In this document: positions 17,217 through 26,370 of the stretch, piece by piece
Layout of the letters: each line of letters starts with the position of its first letter
How positions within the stretch are numbered: the stretch's first letter is position 1
Source of the DNA: Paenibacillus lactis
GTDB lineage: Bacteria; Bacillota; Bacilli; Paenibacillales; Paenibacillaceae
Direction of reading: 5' to 3'
Assembly (NCBI RefSeq): GCF_017873605.1
Contig: NZ_JAGGKI010000031.1
Location: 1 to 49,483 of the forward strand
Length of the DNA stretch: 49,483 bases
The notes under the pieces: generated by a model
Told to the model about the DNA's origin: nothing
The model's database searches: none
The model's input: the letters and a program-made list of their open reading frames with translations, nothing else
Position numbers and translations under genes: made by a program

Positions 17217-17289
17217 CCCGACATTTGTTTTTGTTTTTCGATTCATCTTTCTATCGTCACGAGTTGAAAAAAATCCTAACAAACAATGC

Positions 17290-17352
17290 AAAAACACCTC
17301 CAAGTTGTCTCCATGCCTTACGACATGATTGCATGCTCTTGAAGGTGTTTTT
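17290..17352. terminator. long bidirectional hairpin with A/T flanks
   Basis: AAAAACACCTCCAAG (17290-17304) pairs with CTTGAAGGTGTTTTT (17338-17352) with one mismatch; the 33-base interior holds a smaller CATG-rich hairpin. Flanking A and T runs suit termination in both directions. The 196 bp from here to the GAPDH stop at 17549 shows nothing else. Confidence 0.7.
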
Positions 17353-17548
17353 ATTTTGTCTCACGTTATGGGGCAGCCCCTCTATACAGTGAAATTGAGA
17401 TCCTTTTTTATGTTTTAGATGCTATGTTCCCATGTCATGCGAACGATTTGGATACAGCCCCATTTTCCAGCGATATGCCTGTTTCATGGCTTTTGGCAGC
17501 TTTGTGATTATTCGCTCATTTTTTAGTATCCTCTAACCCCGCTAAACA

Positions 17549-18549
17549 TTATAATTTTGCTAGGTATTTTGCGGTACGTATTAACTGGCTGGTAAAGGAG
17601 TTCTCGTTATCATACCACGCAGCAATTTTCACCAATGTATCTGTTCCGAGCTCTGTTACCTTTGTCTGTGTTGCGTCAAACAAACTGCCGTAAGTCATGC
17701 CGATAATATCAGACGAGACAAGCTGTTCTTCTGTATAGCCATATACATTCGACTGGGACTGTTCCATCTTCGTGTTGACCTGCTCTGCTGTGACGGAGCC
17801 GGCTACTACTGCGGTTAATTCTGTCAGTGAGCCCGCCATGACCGGCACCCTTTGCGATGTTCCATCCAGCTTGCCATCCAAGGACGGGATCACTAGCCCG
17901 ATTGCCTTTGCTGCTCCGGTTGAGGTCGGAATGATGTTGCCCGCTGCAGAACGCGCCCGCCGCAGGTCGATCTTGGGATGGGGTCCATCCAAGGTATTCT
18001 GGTCGTTTGTGTAAGCGTGTATGGTGGTCATAAAGCCCTTTTTGAGTGGTGCAAGCTCGTTCAAGAAATACGCCATTGGCGCAAGGCAGTTCGTCGTACA
18101 GGAAGCAGCCGAAACAATGGTATCGTTCTTAGACAACGTATGTTCATTGATACCGAAGACAATCGTGGGAACATCGTTCCCGGCGGTGGTGGAGATCAGC
18201 ACCTTTTTGGCGCCTGCTTCAATATGTGCTGCTGACGCTTTTTTTGATGCGAAGTAGCCAGTGCATTCCAGAACAACGTCAATTTTCAGTTCCTGCCAGG
18301 GCAGCTTTCCGGGGTCTTTTTCGGTATAAATCGGAATATCCACACCGTTCACGTTCAAGCTGTTCTCACTATAACCAATCTTGGCATCATAACGCCCTTG
18401 CGTGTGTCATGCTTCAGCAAGTGCGCAAGCATCTGCGGACTTGTAAGATCATTGATGGCTGCAACTCTATATCCATCCGTATCAAAAAGCTGCCGAAATG
18501 CAAGTCTGCCAATTCTGCCAAAACCGTTAATTGCGATGTTGATTGCCAT
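17549..18549 (-). pseudogene. gap: glyceraldehyde-3-phosphate dehydrogenase, frameshifted
   Basis: Two minus-strand frames together give a near-complete type I GAPDH of about 333 residues. The N-terminal part (from ATG 18549, after AAGGTGG) has the NAD-binding start AINIAINGFGRIGRLAFRQLF. The C-terminal part has the catalytic Cys in SAASCTTNCLAPMA, the DLRRARSAAGNIIPT region and WYDNENSF. The frames join near 18400, where HDT should lead into QGRYDAKIGY; one base is missing relative to the expected ACA-CGN-CAA. Either the gene is recently inactivated or there is a one-base error. All residues on either side look functional. It is divergent from an AraC regulator, so it is an accessory gap copy, not the glycolytic gapA operon. 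A TATAAT lies upstream at about 18586-18591. Confidence 0.85.
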
Positions 18550-18655
18550 CATCATAACCACCTTTCTGTCAGATACCCAAATTATATCCCTTGAAATTTT
18601 GTGATACACTGTCATAAGTGAAGCATTTAACTATACTATCTGTCAGGTGAGAACC

Positions 18656-19510
18656 ATGCCACAAATTGACCGCCATAAAAACAGAACGGTAAATATCGAA
18701 TTTGTAGCTGCCGAGGATTTTGCACATATCCCCTACCCGGAGCGGTTTACTCTCGTTTTTGTCACAAATGGAAGCATAAAAGGGATATTGAACGAACGCC
18801 CGGTCACCATTTCAGCACCCGCTATTCTTTGTTTGTCTGAAGAGGATACGATACAAGGATTAGAAAAGCACAACGCTTCTGCATCATCATTTTGTTTTCA
18901 TCTGGATTTTCTTAACTCAACTCCTCATGCTGAAACAGCAGATTACTTTCCGACCGATTTGAAAATACAAACAGGTCTTTCGCTGTTTCGTAAGTCTCCT
19001 GAACGAACGGGCATACCTCGCATAACCGAGAAGGCATATCCACAATTATTGGAGTGGTTTTTTGTGCTTGGCACGGAAGTGTATGCGCAAAGCGATGCAC
19101 TCTGGGCATGTAGAATAAAAAAATATTTTATTCAAATCATGGGAGTGCTTGAACATTTAAACCGTCACAGTGAACAATCACCTGTGGATTTGGTTCTGGA
19201 ATATATACACACCAATTATTCGAAAAAAATCACCCTGGAAGATTTAACAAAGTGCGCGTACTTGAATCGCGTTTCTCTCAATAAGATGTTTCAGGAAAGA
19301 TGCGGGTCCACAGCGATGGGCTACTTAATGTCGCACCGCTTGAAGGTTGCGGGGAATCTTCTGACTCATACCGACATGAGCTTAAATGAAATTGCACGAG
19401 CTACCGGATTTGAGTATGACACTTACTTCATTAAACAATTTACGGCTAAAAAAGGCATGTCACCAACAGCATATCGGGAAATTTCCCGCAAGTTCTCTGC
19501 TGCCCAATGA
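18656..19510 (+). CDS. AraC-family transcriptional regulator
   Basis: A 284-residue protein. The N-terminal half is a cupin-like ligand-sensing domain (residues about 12-90, with FTLVFVTNGSIKGILN). The C-terminal half has two helix-turn-helix motifs of the AraC type (ITLEDLTKCAYLNRVSLNKMF and LNEIARATGFEYDTYFIKQF, each quoted in part). I start at the ATG at 18656, preceded by AGGTGAG; a GTG nine bases earlier is in frame but is part of that site. It is divergent from the frameshifted gap gene with about 100 bp between, the usual position for a regulator of its neighbour. Confidence 0.9.
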   Translation: MPQIDRHKNRTVNIEFVAAEDFAHIPYPERFTLVFVTNGSIKGILNERPVTISAPAILCLSEEDTIQGLEKHNASASSFCFHLDFLNSTPHAETADYFPTDLKIQTGLSLFRKSPERTGIPRITEKAYPQLLEWFFVLGTEVYAQSDALWACRIKKYFIQIMGVLEHLNRHSEQSPVDLVLEYIHTNYSKKITLEDLTKCAYLNRVSLNKMFQERCGSTAMGYLMSHRLKVAGNLLTHTDMSLNEIARATGFEYDTYFIKQFTAKKGMSPTAYREISRKFSAAQ

Positions 19511-19557
19511 TGAAGGAAGATTCTCCTCTTCATAATCTAATGTTACTTCAACGAACA

Positions 19558-19587
19558 ACGGCAGCCGGTCACGTGGCCAGCTGCCGT
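19558..19587 (+). terminator. hairpin after the AraC gene
   Basis: ACGGCAGC (19558-19565) pairs with GCTGCCGT (19580-19587), and the inner GGTCAC/GTGGCC extends the stem. It has no T run, so it is a weak or Rho-independent-like terminator at best. It lies 48 bp past the AraC stop. Confidence 0.45.
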
Positions 19588-19737
19588 AATGAATTGTTGC
19601 GCTATAGTTCTTCGTTAGTGCAATAACAAGTTGCTATGACTCATTCAAGATGGAGACATCAGACAAAGCTTCAGTTTCTAGCCGAAAGGGAGCCAGTATG
19701 TCCTAAAACTATCGTTTTCCGTCATGAAAAATGAACC

Positions 19738-20180
19738 CTACGAGTCTACTACCGTAGACATAAAAATATCAACGGGATCCTCACGATCCACTGCAAACCC
19801 GAAGCGTTCATATAGACGAATAGCCGCGCTCCCTTGAAGAACATTCAAAGTAACCCGTTTTCCTGCGACATGATCTTGTTTCAGGAAATAAGTTAATACT
19901 TGGCTGCCGATTCCTTTGCCTTGGAAATCAGGATGGATGTAAAAATGCTCTAATAAATACCCGTCAGTTAGCGTTTTGAAAGCAATGCATCCAATAAACC
20001 TAGGCCCTGCTTTTATGATCCATGTATGATTTGGATCAAATGAATCCCTTAAACGTTGGCGAACCTCTCTTCATTAAATCTTCCTAACCTTGTTAAATCA
20101 TCATGTAGTACTATTGCCCGTAAATTTGCAATTGTCTCAACATCAGAGCAATCGGACCGGTGAAGAGTAATCTGATCCAC
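19738..20180 (-). pseudogene. GNAT-family N-acetyltransferase, frameshifted
   Basis: The minus strand starts at GTG 20180 (or TTG 20183) after GGGAGGGGGG and reads VDQITLHRSDCSDVETIANL, then continues in another frame with VRQRLRDSFDPNHTWIIKAG, FIGCIAFKTL, LEHFYIHPDFQGKGIGSQVL and LNVLQGSAAIRLYERFGF, ending at a TAG at 19738-19740. The QGKGIGSQV acetyl-CoA loop and LYERFGF motif are diagnostic of GNAT enzymes. The shift falls near 20065, after NEER. One base change in length would restore a protein of about 147 residues. It could be a decayed gene or an assembly error. Confidence 0.8.
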
Positions 20181-20913
20181 CAAGCTGACCCCCCTCCCTT
20201 TATTCAATGAATTCTTGGGCTATCCTGCCTATCCCTGCGTTTAGCTCGTAACCATTATTTATAGCATTTTGGGTACAGAAACCATATCATCAAAACACTT
20301 GCCGTTACTTGTGGTACGGTCACCCGCTGTCTGTAACGGCAGGCTTTAGAGCTACCCTCAGGGAGAGGACTTAACATTATTGAACTAGCTTGAAATAGAT
20401 AAGCTACCACCTGTGAATAGCGTATATAAATGAAATAAGTGCCCCGGTTTCGCATAACATCCTATCTATGCTCTTCGTAAATAGCCACATATGTAGAGAA
20501 TTCGAGAGAAATTATTGAACTACCCTGCTCGTTAGCTAAATAATTTCCTTTCTTTCCGCTTTGTATCTTAGAGTCACGTATTACTTCTAAAATTTGACGG
20601 TCTTCATCAATTCCATGACCCATTTGAATTTATAAATGCGATCAGCTCCGTATCTTTATGACTATGACAGAAGTTGTCACTATCCTAATCTATACTAAGT
20701 TTTAGATTCTCGTTAACTTTCGTTAAGTAATGAAGTGAACAGGAAACATGAATCACTTGAAGTGCCAGCCCACCTATTTTCTTATCACTTAAATAAAGTA
20801 CTAGGAGGTGATATGTGAGTGTTAGAACATGTATTAGCACTTAAGCCCAGTTAATGTTATATTTATAAGGATTCATTACCGAATTATTCCAAAATAGTCT
20901 GGAGGCCATTGGC
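20181..20913. other. mostly non-coding stretch with gene scraps
   Basis: No intact gene is convincing. The minus strand 20462-20623 holds a 53-codon frame (start MGHGIDEDRQILEVIRDSK) with no ribosome binding site; a different frame just upstream reads KDTELIAFINSNGSWN, which suggests a decayed gene with a shift between. At 20803-20812 the plus strand has a perfect AGGAGGTGAT followed by short frames that stop after 9 to 11 codons (for example GTG 20819 giving VLEHVLALKPS). A minus-strand frame at 20255-20455 has no binding site and unusual composition. Confidence 0.35.
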
Positions 20914-21300
20914 ATGGAACTAACTCACACTCGCTTGCTTGTAGATTGCTTTAAGGAATGTTTTATTTTTTACCGAGATGTAATGGGGTTGGAACCCATT
21001 TGGGGAACAGAGGAAGGAAGATATGCTGATTTCAATGCAGGTAACACTACTCTGGCCCTTTTTGACCGAAAATCCATGGCCGAAGCGATCAACGAATCTT
21101 ACTCTGTAGACGATCACTTTAATGATAGGACAGTCATCGTCTTTCAAGTGAATGACGTAGACAAGTCATTTCTCGAATTGAAGGGAAAGGTAAACTTTAT
21201 ATCTGAGCCGGTTTCAAGGCAATATGGGATTAGAAGCTTAAATTTCAGAGATCCAGCAGGAAACTTGATCGAGTTGTATCATGAAATTCCTATGGAGTAG
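20914..21300 (+). CDS. VOC-family (glyoxalase-like) protein
   Basis: A 128-residue single-domain protein of the vicinal-oxygen-chelate fold. It shows the two beta-alpha-beta halves: CFIFYRDVMGLEPIW...YADFNAGNTTLALFD and TVIVFQVNDVDKSFLEL...RSLNFRDPAGNLIELYHE. The DPAGNLIELY ending with its Glu metal ligand is typical. The substrate cannot be inferred; members include glyoxalases, thiol transferases and drug-binding proteins. GGAGG lies eight bases before the ATG. It precedes the AlkZ-related gene by 12 bp and is probably co-transcribed with it. Confidence 0.9.
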   Translation: MELTHTRLLVDCFKECFIFYRDVMGLEPIWGTEEGRYADFNAGNTTLALFDRKSMAEAINESYSVDDHFNDRTVIVFQVNDVDKSFLELKGKVNFISEPVSRQYGIRSLNFRDPAGNLIELYHEIPME

Positions 21301-21312
21301 GGGGTGTATTGA

Positions 21313-21972
21313 ATGAGTACTATAAGTTATGAAGAATTTGTCCAATTAGTAGAAAAAAATAAGATTATTCCGTTCGCAGCGTTTATCCCAGATTATCCAT
21401 CGTTGACAGCTGCGGCGGATCATAACGACTGGCATTCAGGATCCGGTACGGATCCATGGTTGTGGCGTATTCGGATTGTCCAAGACGGTGTTGCTGCATA
21501 TGGAAAGTTTTTTGGTGATAAGGCCTGCTTCATTCAAACCGATTATTTTCCCATAGTCAGGTCCCTCCTATCATCCGGCAAAACCATTGAAGTACGTTAT
21601 AATGACGGTCTGATATCAAGAACTGCGTATCATATCTATAAAGTCTTGTGCGAGCATGGAAATATCGATTCGCGAAACTTGCGGAAATTGACCGGTTTGG
21701 ATAAAAAAGAGAACAAAAAAGAATATGAAACGTCACTGGTTGAACTACAGAATTATGGTGATGTCGTTATCACTGGAGCAGCAAAACAAAATGAAGATAA
21801 TTCAGGCTGGAACAGTATGTGCTACCAACCTTCGGAATTATGGTTGAGCTCGATTCAGGCAAGAAGTGAAGATGTACTCGTCGATGATGCGAGGATTCGG
21901 TTGAAATCGGAATTATCCGAATTTTGCTCTGAGAAATCTTTTAGATTCTTTGCAAAGAAACTAGCTCTCTGA
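21313..21972 (+). CDS. AlkZ-related winged-helix protein
   Basis: A 219-residue protein that resembles the shortened AlkZ-related group of winged-helix proteins. Visible features are the N-terminal helix YEEFVQLVEKNKI, a central WLWRIRIVQDG / YGKFFGDKACFI segment and a winged-helix-like stretch (YHIYKVLCEHGNIDSRNLRKLTG). AlkZ proteins are DNA glycosylases for interstrand crosslinks or alkylation; this protein is about half their length, and I do not see a clear catalytic QxQ motif, so glycosylase activity is doubtful. GGGGG precedes the ATG. It is likely in an operon with the VOC gene. Confidence 0.7.
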   Translation: MSTISYEEFVQLVEKNKIIPFAAFIPDYPSLTAAADHNDWHSGSGTDPWLWRIRIVQDGVAAYGKFFGDKACFIQTDYFPIVRSLLSSGKTIEVRYNDGLISRTAYHIYKVLCEHGNIDSRNLRKLTGLDKKENKKEYETSLVELQNYGDVVITGAAKQNEDNSGWNSMCYQPSELWLSSIQARSEDVLVDDARIRLKSELSEFCSEKSFRFFAKKLAL

Positions 21973-22011
21973 CTCCGCCTCTATGACGCATCATCAACCG
22001 ATCATTTTTTG

Positions 22012-22950
22012 CTAATCCATAATCATGTTGATGACTTGTTTTGCAAACGCAGCATAGGGATCGATCAGATCAGGGCTTCGATCAATAGCCCACCTTAGGT
22101 TATCGAAAGCCCTTAATAGTAGCAAATGCCTCGTTTCAGGTAGGTCTTTTTCACTTATTCCGTACCCGTCCATAAACGCTTTAAATTCCTCAACATTTGC
22201 ACTTTCTTCTAGTCTTAAGATTTGATAATGTATCATTTGAGCAACAGTTGCATGCGGTACCACGCTTACTTCTGGATTCCAGTCCAGTAATATAACTTGC
22301 TTTGCCTGATTGACAATTGTATTCTTCAAAGACATGTCTCCATGGTTTAAGCCGAAGTGAAACGATGTATTCTTCAAATTTTCAAACAGTTTTTTTACTC
22401 TCTGCGATTCCATCGGAGTAATTACTCCAAGCTCAATCAAACGATCATGCTCATTCAAACAATTGATATTATATTGCACATACCCTTGCCAACTGCCGTC
22501 TGATCCGGCATGAGTAGGTGACTGAAACTCACCGTGGACTGGATCAAACAGATCCCCTCCATATCCTCTCACTTGAATAGAATGAATACGCTTGGAATAT
22601 TCGCCTAGTTTTCTCCAAATATCAGACTTGGGAACAGTACTGTCTACCCCGTTGTCTCCCTCAATAAAGGCTTGAATCATAAATGCGGTTTCATCAACTA
22701 TACCAATGGACAACACCTTAGGTCCTGGAACGCCAACTGCGGCTGCCTGCTCGATGCACCACTTTTCTTTGATAAAGCTCTGAAATGTATCTTTATTGTT
22801 CATCCGGACAACAACTTTATGACTCTCCGTTTCGACTACGAAAATTTGATTTATGATGCCTTTACCTATAATTTGATATGAACTTTTTACTTGTTCCTGA
22901 AGAAAATCGCATGCTATTCGCTCTGCTTGTATAACTGCAGATTTTTCCAT
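22012..22950 (-). CDS. aminoglycoside-phosphotransferase-fold kinase
   Basis: A 312-residue small-molecule kinase. The N-lobe lysine region is HKVVVRMNN; the catalytic Brenner motif is LNHGDMSLKNTIV; the metal-binding Asp follows in ILLDWNPE. These are the hallmarks of the APH/choline-kinase fold. The spacing between HGD and DW is normal. The substrate is not evident: members phosphorylate aminoglycosides, macrolides, choline, homoserine or sugars. AAAGGA lies before the ATG. It converges on the AlkZ-related gene and ends 39 bp from it, without a clear terminator. Confidence 0.85.
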   Translation of the reverse strand: MEKSAVIQAERIACDFLQEQVKSSYQIIGKGIINQIFVVETESHKVVVRMNNKDTFQSFIKEKWCIEQAAAVGVPGPKVLSIGIVDETAFMIQAFIEGDNGVDSTVPKSDIWRKLGEYSKRIHSIQVRGYGGDLFDPVHGEFQSPTHAGSDGSWQGYVQYNINCLNEHDRLIELGVITPMESQRVKKLFENLKNTSFHFGLNHGDMSLKNTIVNQAKQVILLDWNPEVSVVPHATVAQMIHYQILRLEESANVEEFKAFMDGYGISEKDLPETRHLLLLRAFDNLRWAIDRSPDLIDPYAAFAKQVINMIMD

Positions 22951-23050
22951 TGTGTCCTTTATCCCTCCAAGCGTCGTGCTTCTAATAGTTTATCACACAC
23001 TATTTTGGATAGTACGTTTATAATGAAACTCTACTTCCCGTAACTTTAAT

Positions 23051-23084
23051 AAAATGAGCAGGCAACTGTAGCCTGCTCATTTTT
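23051..23084. terminator. bidirectional terminator
   Basis: AAAATGAGCAGGC (23051-23063) pairs perfectly with GCCTGCTCATTTTT (23071-23084), with a seven-base loop. It separates the phosphotransferase gene from the esterase-like gene, and on the minus strand ends the latter, about 140 bp past its stop. Confidence 0.85.
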
Positions 23085-23222
23085 AAGCCTTATTCAACTT
23101 ACGTTTCTGTTAGCTTAATTGCTAATATATCGACGCATAGAAGGATAATGACAGCGCCCCAATTCATTGTCAGCTGCCTTCTTTTCTTTATTTAATTATC
23201 GTTTCCCGTTAGTTTCCCGGTA

Positions 23223-24668
23223 TCATCTATAAGGTGTAAACAGGTTGGCATGTCTAAAATTAATCAAAGCATCATATGCTTCATCTAAATTCATTTCAAA
23301 TTGATAATCGTCCGAGTTGCGAGAATTAGGATCATTCAAATCAACACCATTAAGGCTTCCGATATGAGGCATCTTCAACATCTCTTTCGTGAGTATTCGC
23401 TTTAATTGCTTATCTTGCATTGCACGATCAAAGTCCAAGAAATAAGCATCCTCTGGCAACTTCATGAATGAATTCAGTAATATGTTGTCGATACGAACGG
23501 TTAATGAAGGCGGATTCTTATCCGATCGTATCATTGAGTCTGCTGCTAATACCCCCTCATTAAAGGATGTTCCAATTGTATAATATGCATCACCATAACT
23601 TTTCTTTAATTGTTCTCCGATATATGTAATTTCTAGCATTTCGTTATCTATACTAATCCCTTTATCTTCTGCAATTTTAACAAAATAGTCTCCTGACGCT
23701 TTAATCTTTTTAGCGATATGTCCATTATGCCCTGCGATTAGTATCGGCCCGTTTGCTTGATTTATAATCCAATCCACTTTTTCCTTCATGGCTGTATCGC
23801 GATTCTGCGAATGTGAAATAAAGTGTAAGAAACCATAACCTTTACTATAATCTCGTATTAAAGAATCATTTATCGACGAATAGTAGGCATATATAGACAG
23901 CATATTCTGCATCGCGATCTCGTACAATTGCTTGCTGGACTTGGATATAAGATGATCAGCTTTCATATTCATTTTGTGTATCAATTGTTCAATAAGACGA
24001 ACATCCTTCTGTAACAGTGGACTCCATTGATGTTGTATCCGTTTATACATACTTGCAGTTAATGCTCTATCTCTATCAGAATCTAATTCATCACCGACTA
24101 AGAGATAAAATAATCCCATAAGGTCATCAACACTTACATTAATGCTGCTGAACTCTCTGTAAAGATCACAATCCACATCTTTTAAATACTTGTCAAGTAT
24201 GGGTTGTATTAGGTTTGGTCGCTGAACATCCATGCCCCAATATTGCAACTGTTCTTCACTAGATGCGGATCGATTATATTCGCGCATCCAATTGAATAAC
24301 GCAGCCATCTCTTGTGTGTGGTACATCGGAATCCAGTCTTCCCACACATCTTTCAACTCTATGTCCTCGCCAGAAAGATATCGATTCATTAATTCAAAAC
24401 CCGCAAATTCCTCCTCCAATACCAATGTGCGAACTCCATACTTTTCGACAAGCACCTTAAATACATCAAGCCGCACAGACTGAAATTCAGCATTGTTATG
24501 GGTCGCTTCGCCTAAACCAATAATCTGGACACCATCGGGTATCGTCAATTGCTTAACGGGTACAGCATATTTTTCTAGTTTATTCGTTAGATCATTTGGT
24601 TGACTAGAACAAGCAGTAAGTAATATCAATATAACGGTTATCCATGCTAAATATAATCGCCGCCTCAT
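23223..24668 (-). CDS. erythromycin-esterase-like lipoprotein
   Basis: A 481-residue protein. The N-terminus MRRRLYLAW...LILLTAC gives a lipoprotein signal with Cys20, so it is exported and anchored, unlike the cytoplasmic Ere resistance enzymes. The domain shows the Ere hallmarks: GLGEATHNNAEF near residue 52, LVLEEEFAGFELMNRYL near 84, YWGMDVQ near 142, and the later AGHNGHIAKK that carries the catalytic-type His. The C-terminal region (after about 400) is less conserved. GAGGAGAG lies before the ATG. The surface position and the presence of key residues suggest a hydrolase on an unknown extracellular ester; macrolide resistance is possible but not shown. Confidence 0.88.
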   Translation of the reverse strand: MRRRLYLAWITVILILLTACSSQPNDLTNKLEKYAVPVKQLTIPDGVQIIGLGEATHNNAEFQSVRLDVFKVLVEKYGVRTLVLEEEFAGFELMNRYLSGEDIELKDVWEDWIPMYHTQEMAALFNWMREYNRSASSEEQLQYWGMDVQRPNLIQPILDKYLKDVDCDLYREFSSINVSVDDLMGLFYLLVGDELDSDRDRALTASMYKRIQHQWSPLLQKDVRLIEQLIHKMNMKADHLISKSSKQLYEIAMQNMLSIYAYYSSINDSLIRDYSKGYGFLHFISHSQNRDTAMKEKVDWIINQANGPILIAGHNGHIAKKIKASGDYFVKIAEDKGISIDNEMLEITYIGEQLKKSYGDAYYTIGTSFNEGVLAADSMIRSDKNPPSLTVRIDNILLNSFMKLPEDAYFLDFDRAMQDKQLKRILTKEMLKMPHIGSLNGVDLNDPNSRNSDDYQFEMNLDEAYDALINFRHANLFTPYR

Positions 24669-24756
24669 TGTTGCAACTCTCCTCTCTATAGGGGATTTAT
24701 CTTCCTAACATCAAATCCCATATTAGGTATTCTATAATTTTATTGAGTAATCCTGC

Positions 24757-24868
24757 CTTTCAGCTTAATGATCTAGAGAAGTGAAATGTAGTTTATGCAT
24801 ATCTAATCGGCAATCGGGTAATGTTCTTATTCATTACGGCAATCGGGACAAGAACTTGTACCGATAAA
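24757..24868 (+). repeat. dispersed intergenic repeat, copy 2 (long form)
   Basis: Starts TTCAGCTTAATGA (24757), then AGTGAAATGTAG, then ATCTAATCGGCAATCGG and GTTCTTATTC. The same succession of blocks occurs at 47486-47567. Immediately after it comes GGCAATCGGGACAAGAACTTG (24838-24858, shown in part), in which GGGACAAGAACTTG is the reverse complement of the right end of copy 4. No gene lies in it. Confidence 0.55.
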
Positions 24869-24870
24869 AC

Positions 24871-24896
24871 AAAAAAGCCGCTAAATTAGCGACTTT
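24871..24896 (-). terminator. terminator of the DUF2277 gene
   Basis: On the minus strand AAGTCGCTAA-T-TTAGCGGCTT (24875-24895) is followed by TTTTTGTTTT. A smaller hairpin (GAATCTC-CAAT-GAGATTC) lies between it and the DUF2277 stop codon. Confidence 0.7.
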
Positions 24897-24959
24897 CAAT
24901 GGGATCATGATCTTGTTCCCGACACGAAGAATCTCCAATGAGATTCCGTCTATTTTCGC

Positions 24960-25232
24960 TCAAGATTCCCCGAATCGCTTAGCGGCTCGTGCCCGGGCCC
25001 GAGCGATCTCAACCTCTCGATTGCGGGGTTCAGCTTGAGTCACCAAAGAATCCAGCAGCTGCCTTGCAACGATGGTAATCTCTTGCACCCCTTGGTTAAA
25101 TGCTGCTTCGTTCGCTTTGGAAGGACGGTTAAAGCCCGAGAGCTTCCTTACGAATTGCAGCGCTGCAGCCTGAATTTCTTCATCCGTCGCAGGCGGGTCG
25201 AAATTAAATAAGGTCTTGATATTTCGGCACAT
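24960..25232 (-). CDS. DUF2277 family protein
   Basis: A 90-residue protein that begins MCRNIKTLFNFDPPATDEEI, continues FVRKLSG, SKANEAAF and ends in a basic, helical tail with ARARARAAKRFG. This closely fits the DUF2277 family over its full usual length. Its function is unknown; members are small soluble, mainly helical proteins, often single genes. AAAGGGG lies 11 bases before the ATG. It is followed by its own terminator, so it forms a monocistronic unit. Confidence 0.9.
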   Translation of the reverse strand: MCRNIKTLFNFDPPATDEEIQAAALQFVRKLSGFNRPSKANEAAFNQGVQEITIVARQLLDSLVTQAEPRNREVEIARARARAAKRFGES

Positions 25233-25325
25233 GGCATACTAAACCCCTTTCTTGTAATGAACGCACTTTGATGTATCCAGCATAACATAGTTTGCTCATT
25301 CAAATAGTTCCTCAACCCTTTCATA

Positions 25326-25766
25326 TTAAAAAAGAAGCAAAACGCGGACTTTGTAAAGGAACGAACGCGAGTAACATTCGCCCCATTTTTCGTAAAGCGA
25401 TTCATTCCAATCTTCATCCGACACTTCTTTTCCAAGAGCCATTTCGTATGAAATGGCTAGGAACGAACCATTTTCTGCAGCAATTTCTTCAACCATATTA
25501 CCTCTGGTCGATGGAAGAGCATTTGAAACTGCCAGTCCTTTTTTCGACAAAAAATTTAAAAATTCAATTTCCCCCCGTATATTATTTATTGATCTTCTAA
25601 TTGTATGTGAGATTTTCAATATGAAAAATGCATTGTTTTTATGGTATTCATAAACAAAGCTTTCATAACCGCCCATTGAACGAATATTGTCTCTATTAAT
25701 GTCATATCGCTTTATTGCTTCGGCAAGGATCTCTTCAGTGAATTGCTCTTCAATTTCTCGGATCAT
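25326..25766 (-). pseudogene. truncated APH-fold phosphotransferase
   Basis: The first 125 or so residues look like the N-lobe of an aminoglycoside-phosphotransferase-type protein of about 330 residues: GGYESFVYEY, FFILKISHTIRRS with the ATP-binding Lys, EIEFLNFLSKKGLAV and SYEMALGKEVSD...EKWGE. After EKWGE the sequence turns into CYSRSFLYKVRVLLLF and stops. The C-lobe with the HGD and DW motifs is missing from the window, so the gene was cut by a deletion near 25380. GAAGG precedes the ATG. A small frame overlaps its start. Confidence 0.8.
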
Positions 25767-25881
25767 TTTCTCTACCTTCTTCCATTCTTAAGTTAAGTAG
25801 TTGCATCATTTTTTCAATCGGAAATTTCGGCAAACACCTGACGATAAAGCCGCGTTGATTGCTTTCCAAGTAATTGTCCAT
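25750..25881 (-). CDS. small ORF overlapping the truncated phosphotransferase
   Basis: A 43-codon frame, starting MDNYLESNQRGFIVRCLPKF and continuing PIEKMMQLLNLRMEEGREND, has GAGGG five bases before its ATG and overlaps the downstream start by 17 bp, an arrangement typical of translational coupling. I recognise no family. It could instead be the C-terminal remnant of a longer gene. Confidence 0.4.
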   Translation of the reverse strand: MDNYLESNQRGFIVRCLPKFPIEKMMQLLNLRMEEGRENDPRN

Positions 25882-26370
25882 AAGCGCCCTCTGCCCTCTC
25901 TTAGAAACACATCGAGTGCTGGTTAATGCCTGGCAGCGGCAAGCACATCATATGTGACCCTTGTTGGATAAATCTTAAATGAAGAATATTCATCAACCTT
26001 CTTAGCACTTAAAGATATCCCCTACACTTTTCATCTCTAAATCGGAATGCTCGTTCTTGTTGACTGTAACATTCTTGTTAAATTATGAAAAGGAAAGAAA
26101 TTAGTTAAATCAGCCCTTATCTTTGAAGGTTATTGCTTGTTAAAGAGATAGAGACAGGATTCATTCGTTGGTAAACTTCTCAAAATCACTTTTCAGCCAA
26201 AGCTGATTCCTGGTTCAAAGAGTTAGGAATGGGTATTGATGCGTCGGAAAAGCCAAGCGGGGCATTGTGTAGGAACAATTCATGAAACCAACTGCAGACT
26301 ATAACGTAATACTGTATGGTTACGAATGCAGCAAATTATGCTTTGTAGCCAACCATCATAATTACAAACA
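25882..26370. other. intergenic region with a degenerate repeat copy
   Basis: No gene is seen. At 26031-26063 TCTCTAAATCGGAATGCTC is followed by GTTCTTGTTGAC, which looks like a decayed copy of the dispersed repeat, in the same orientation as the others. The promoter for the first CNNM gene may lie in 26260-26350, but I cannot name its boxes. Confidence 0.35.

Noticed and set aside
20255..20455. A 66-codon minus-strand frame with a KACRYRQR string
   Set aside because: No ribosome binding site, odd composition and no family; left as part of the gene-poor interval.
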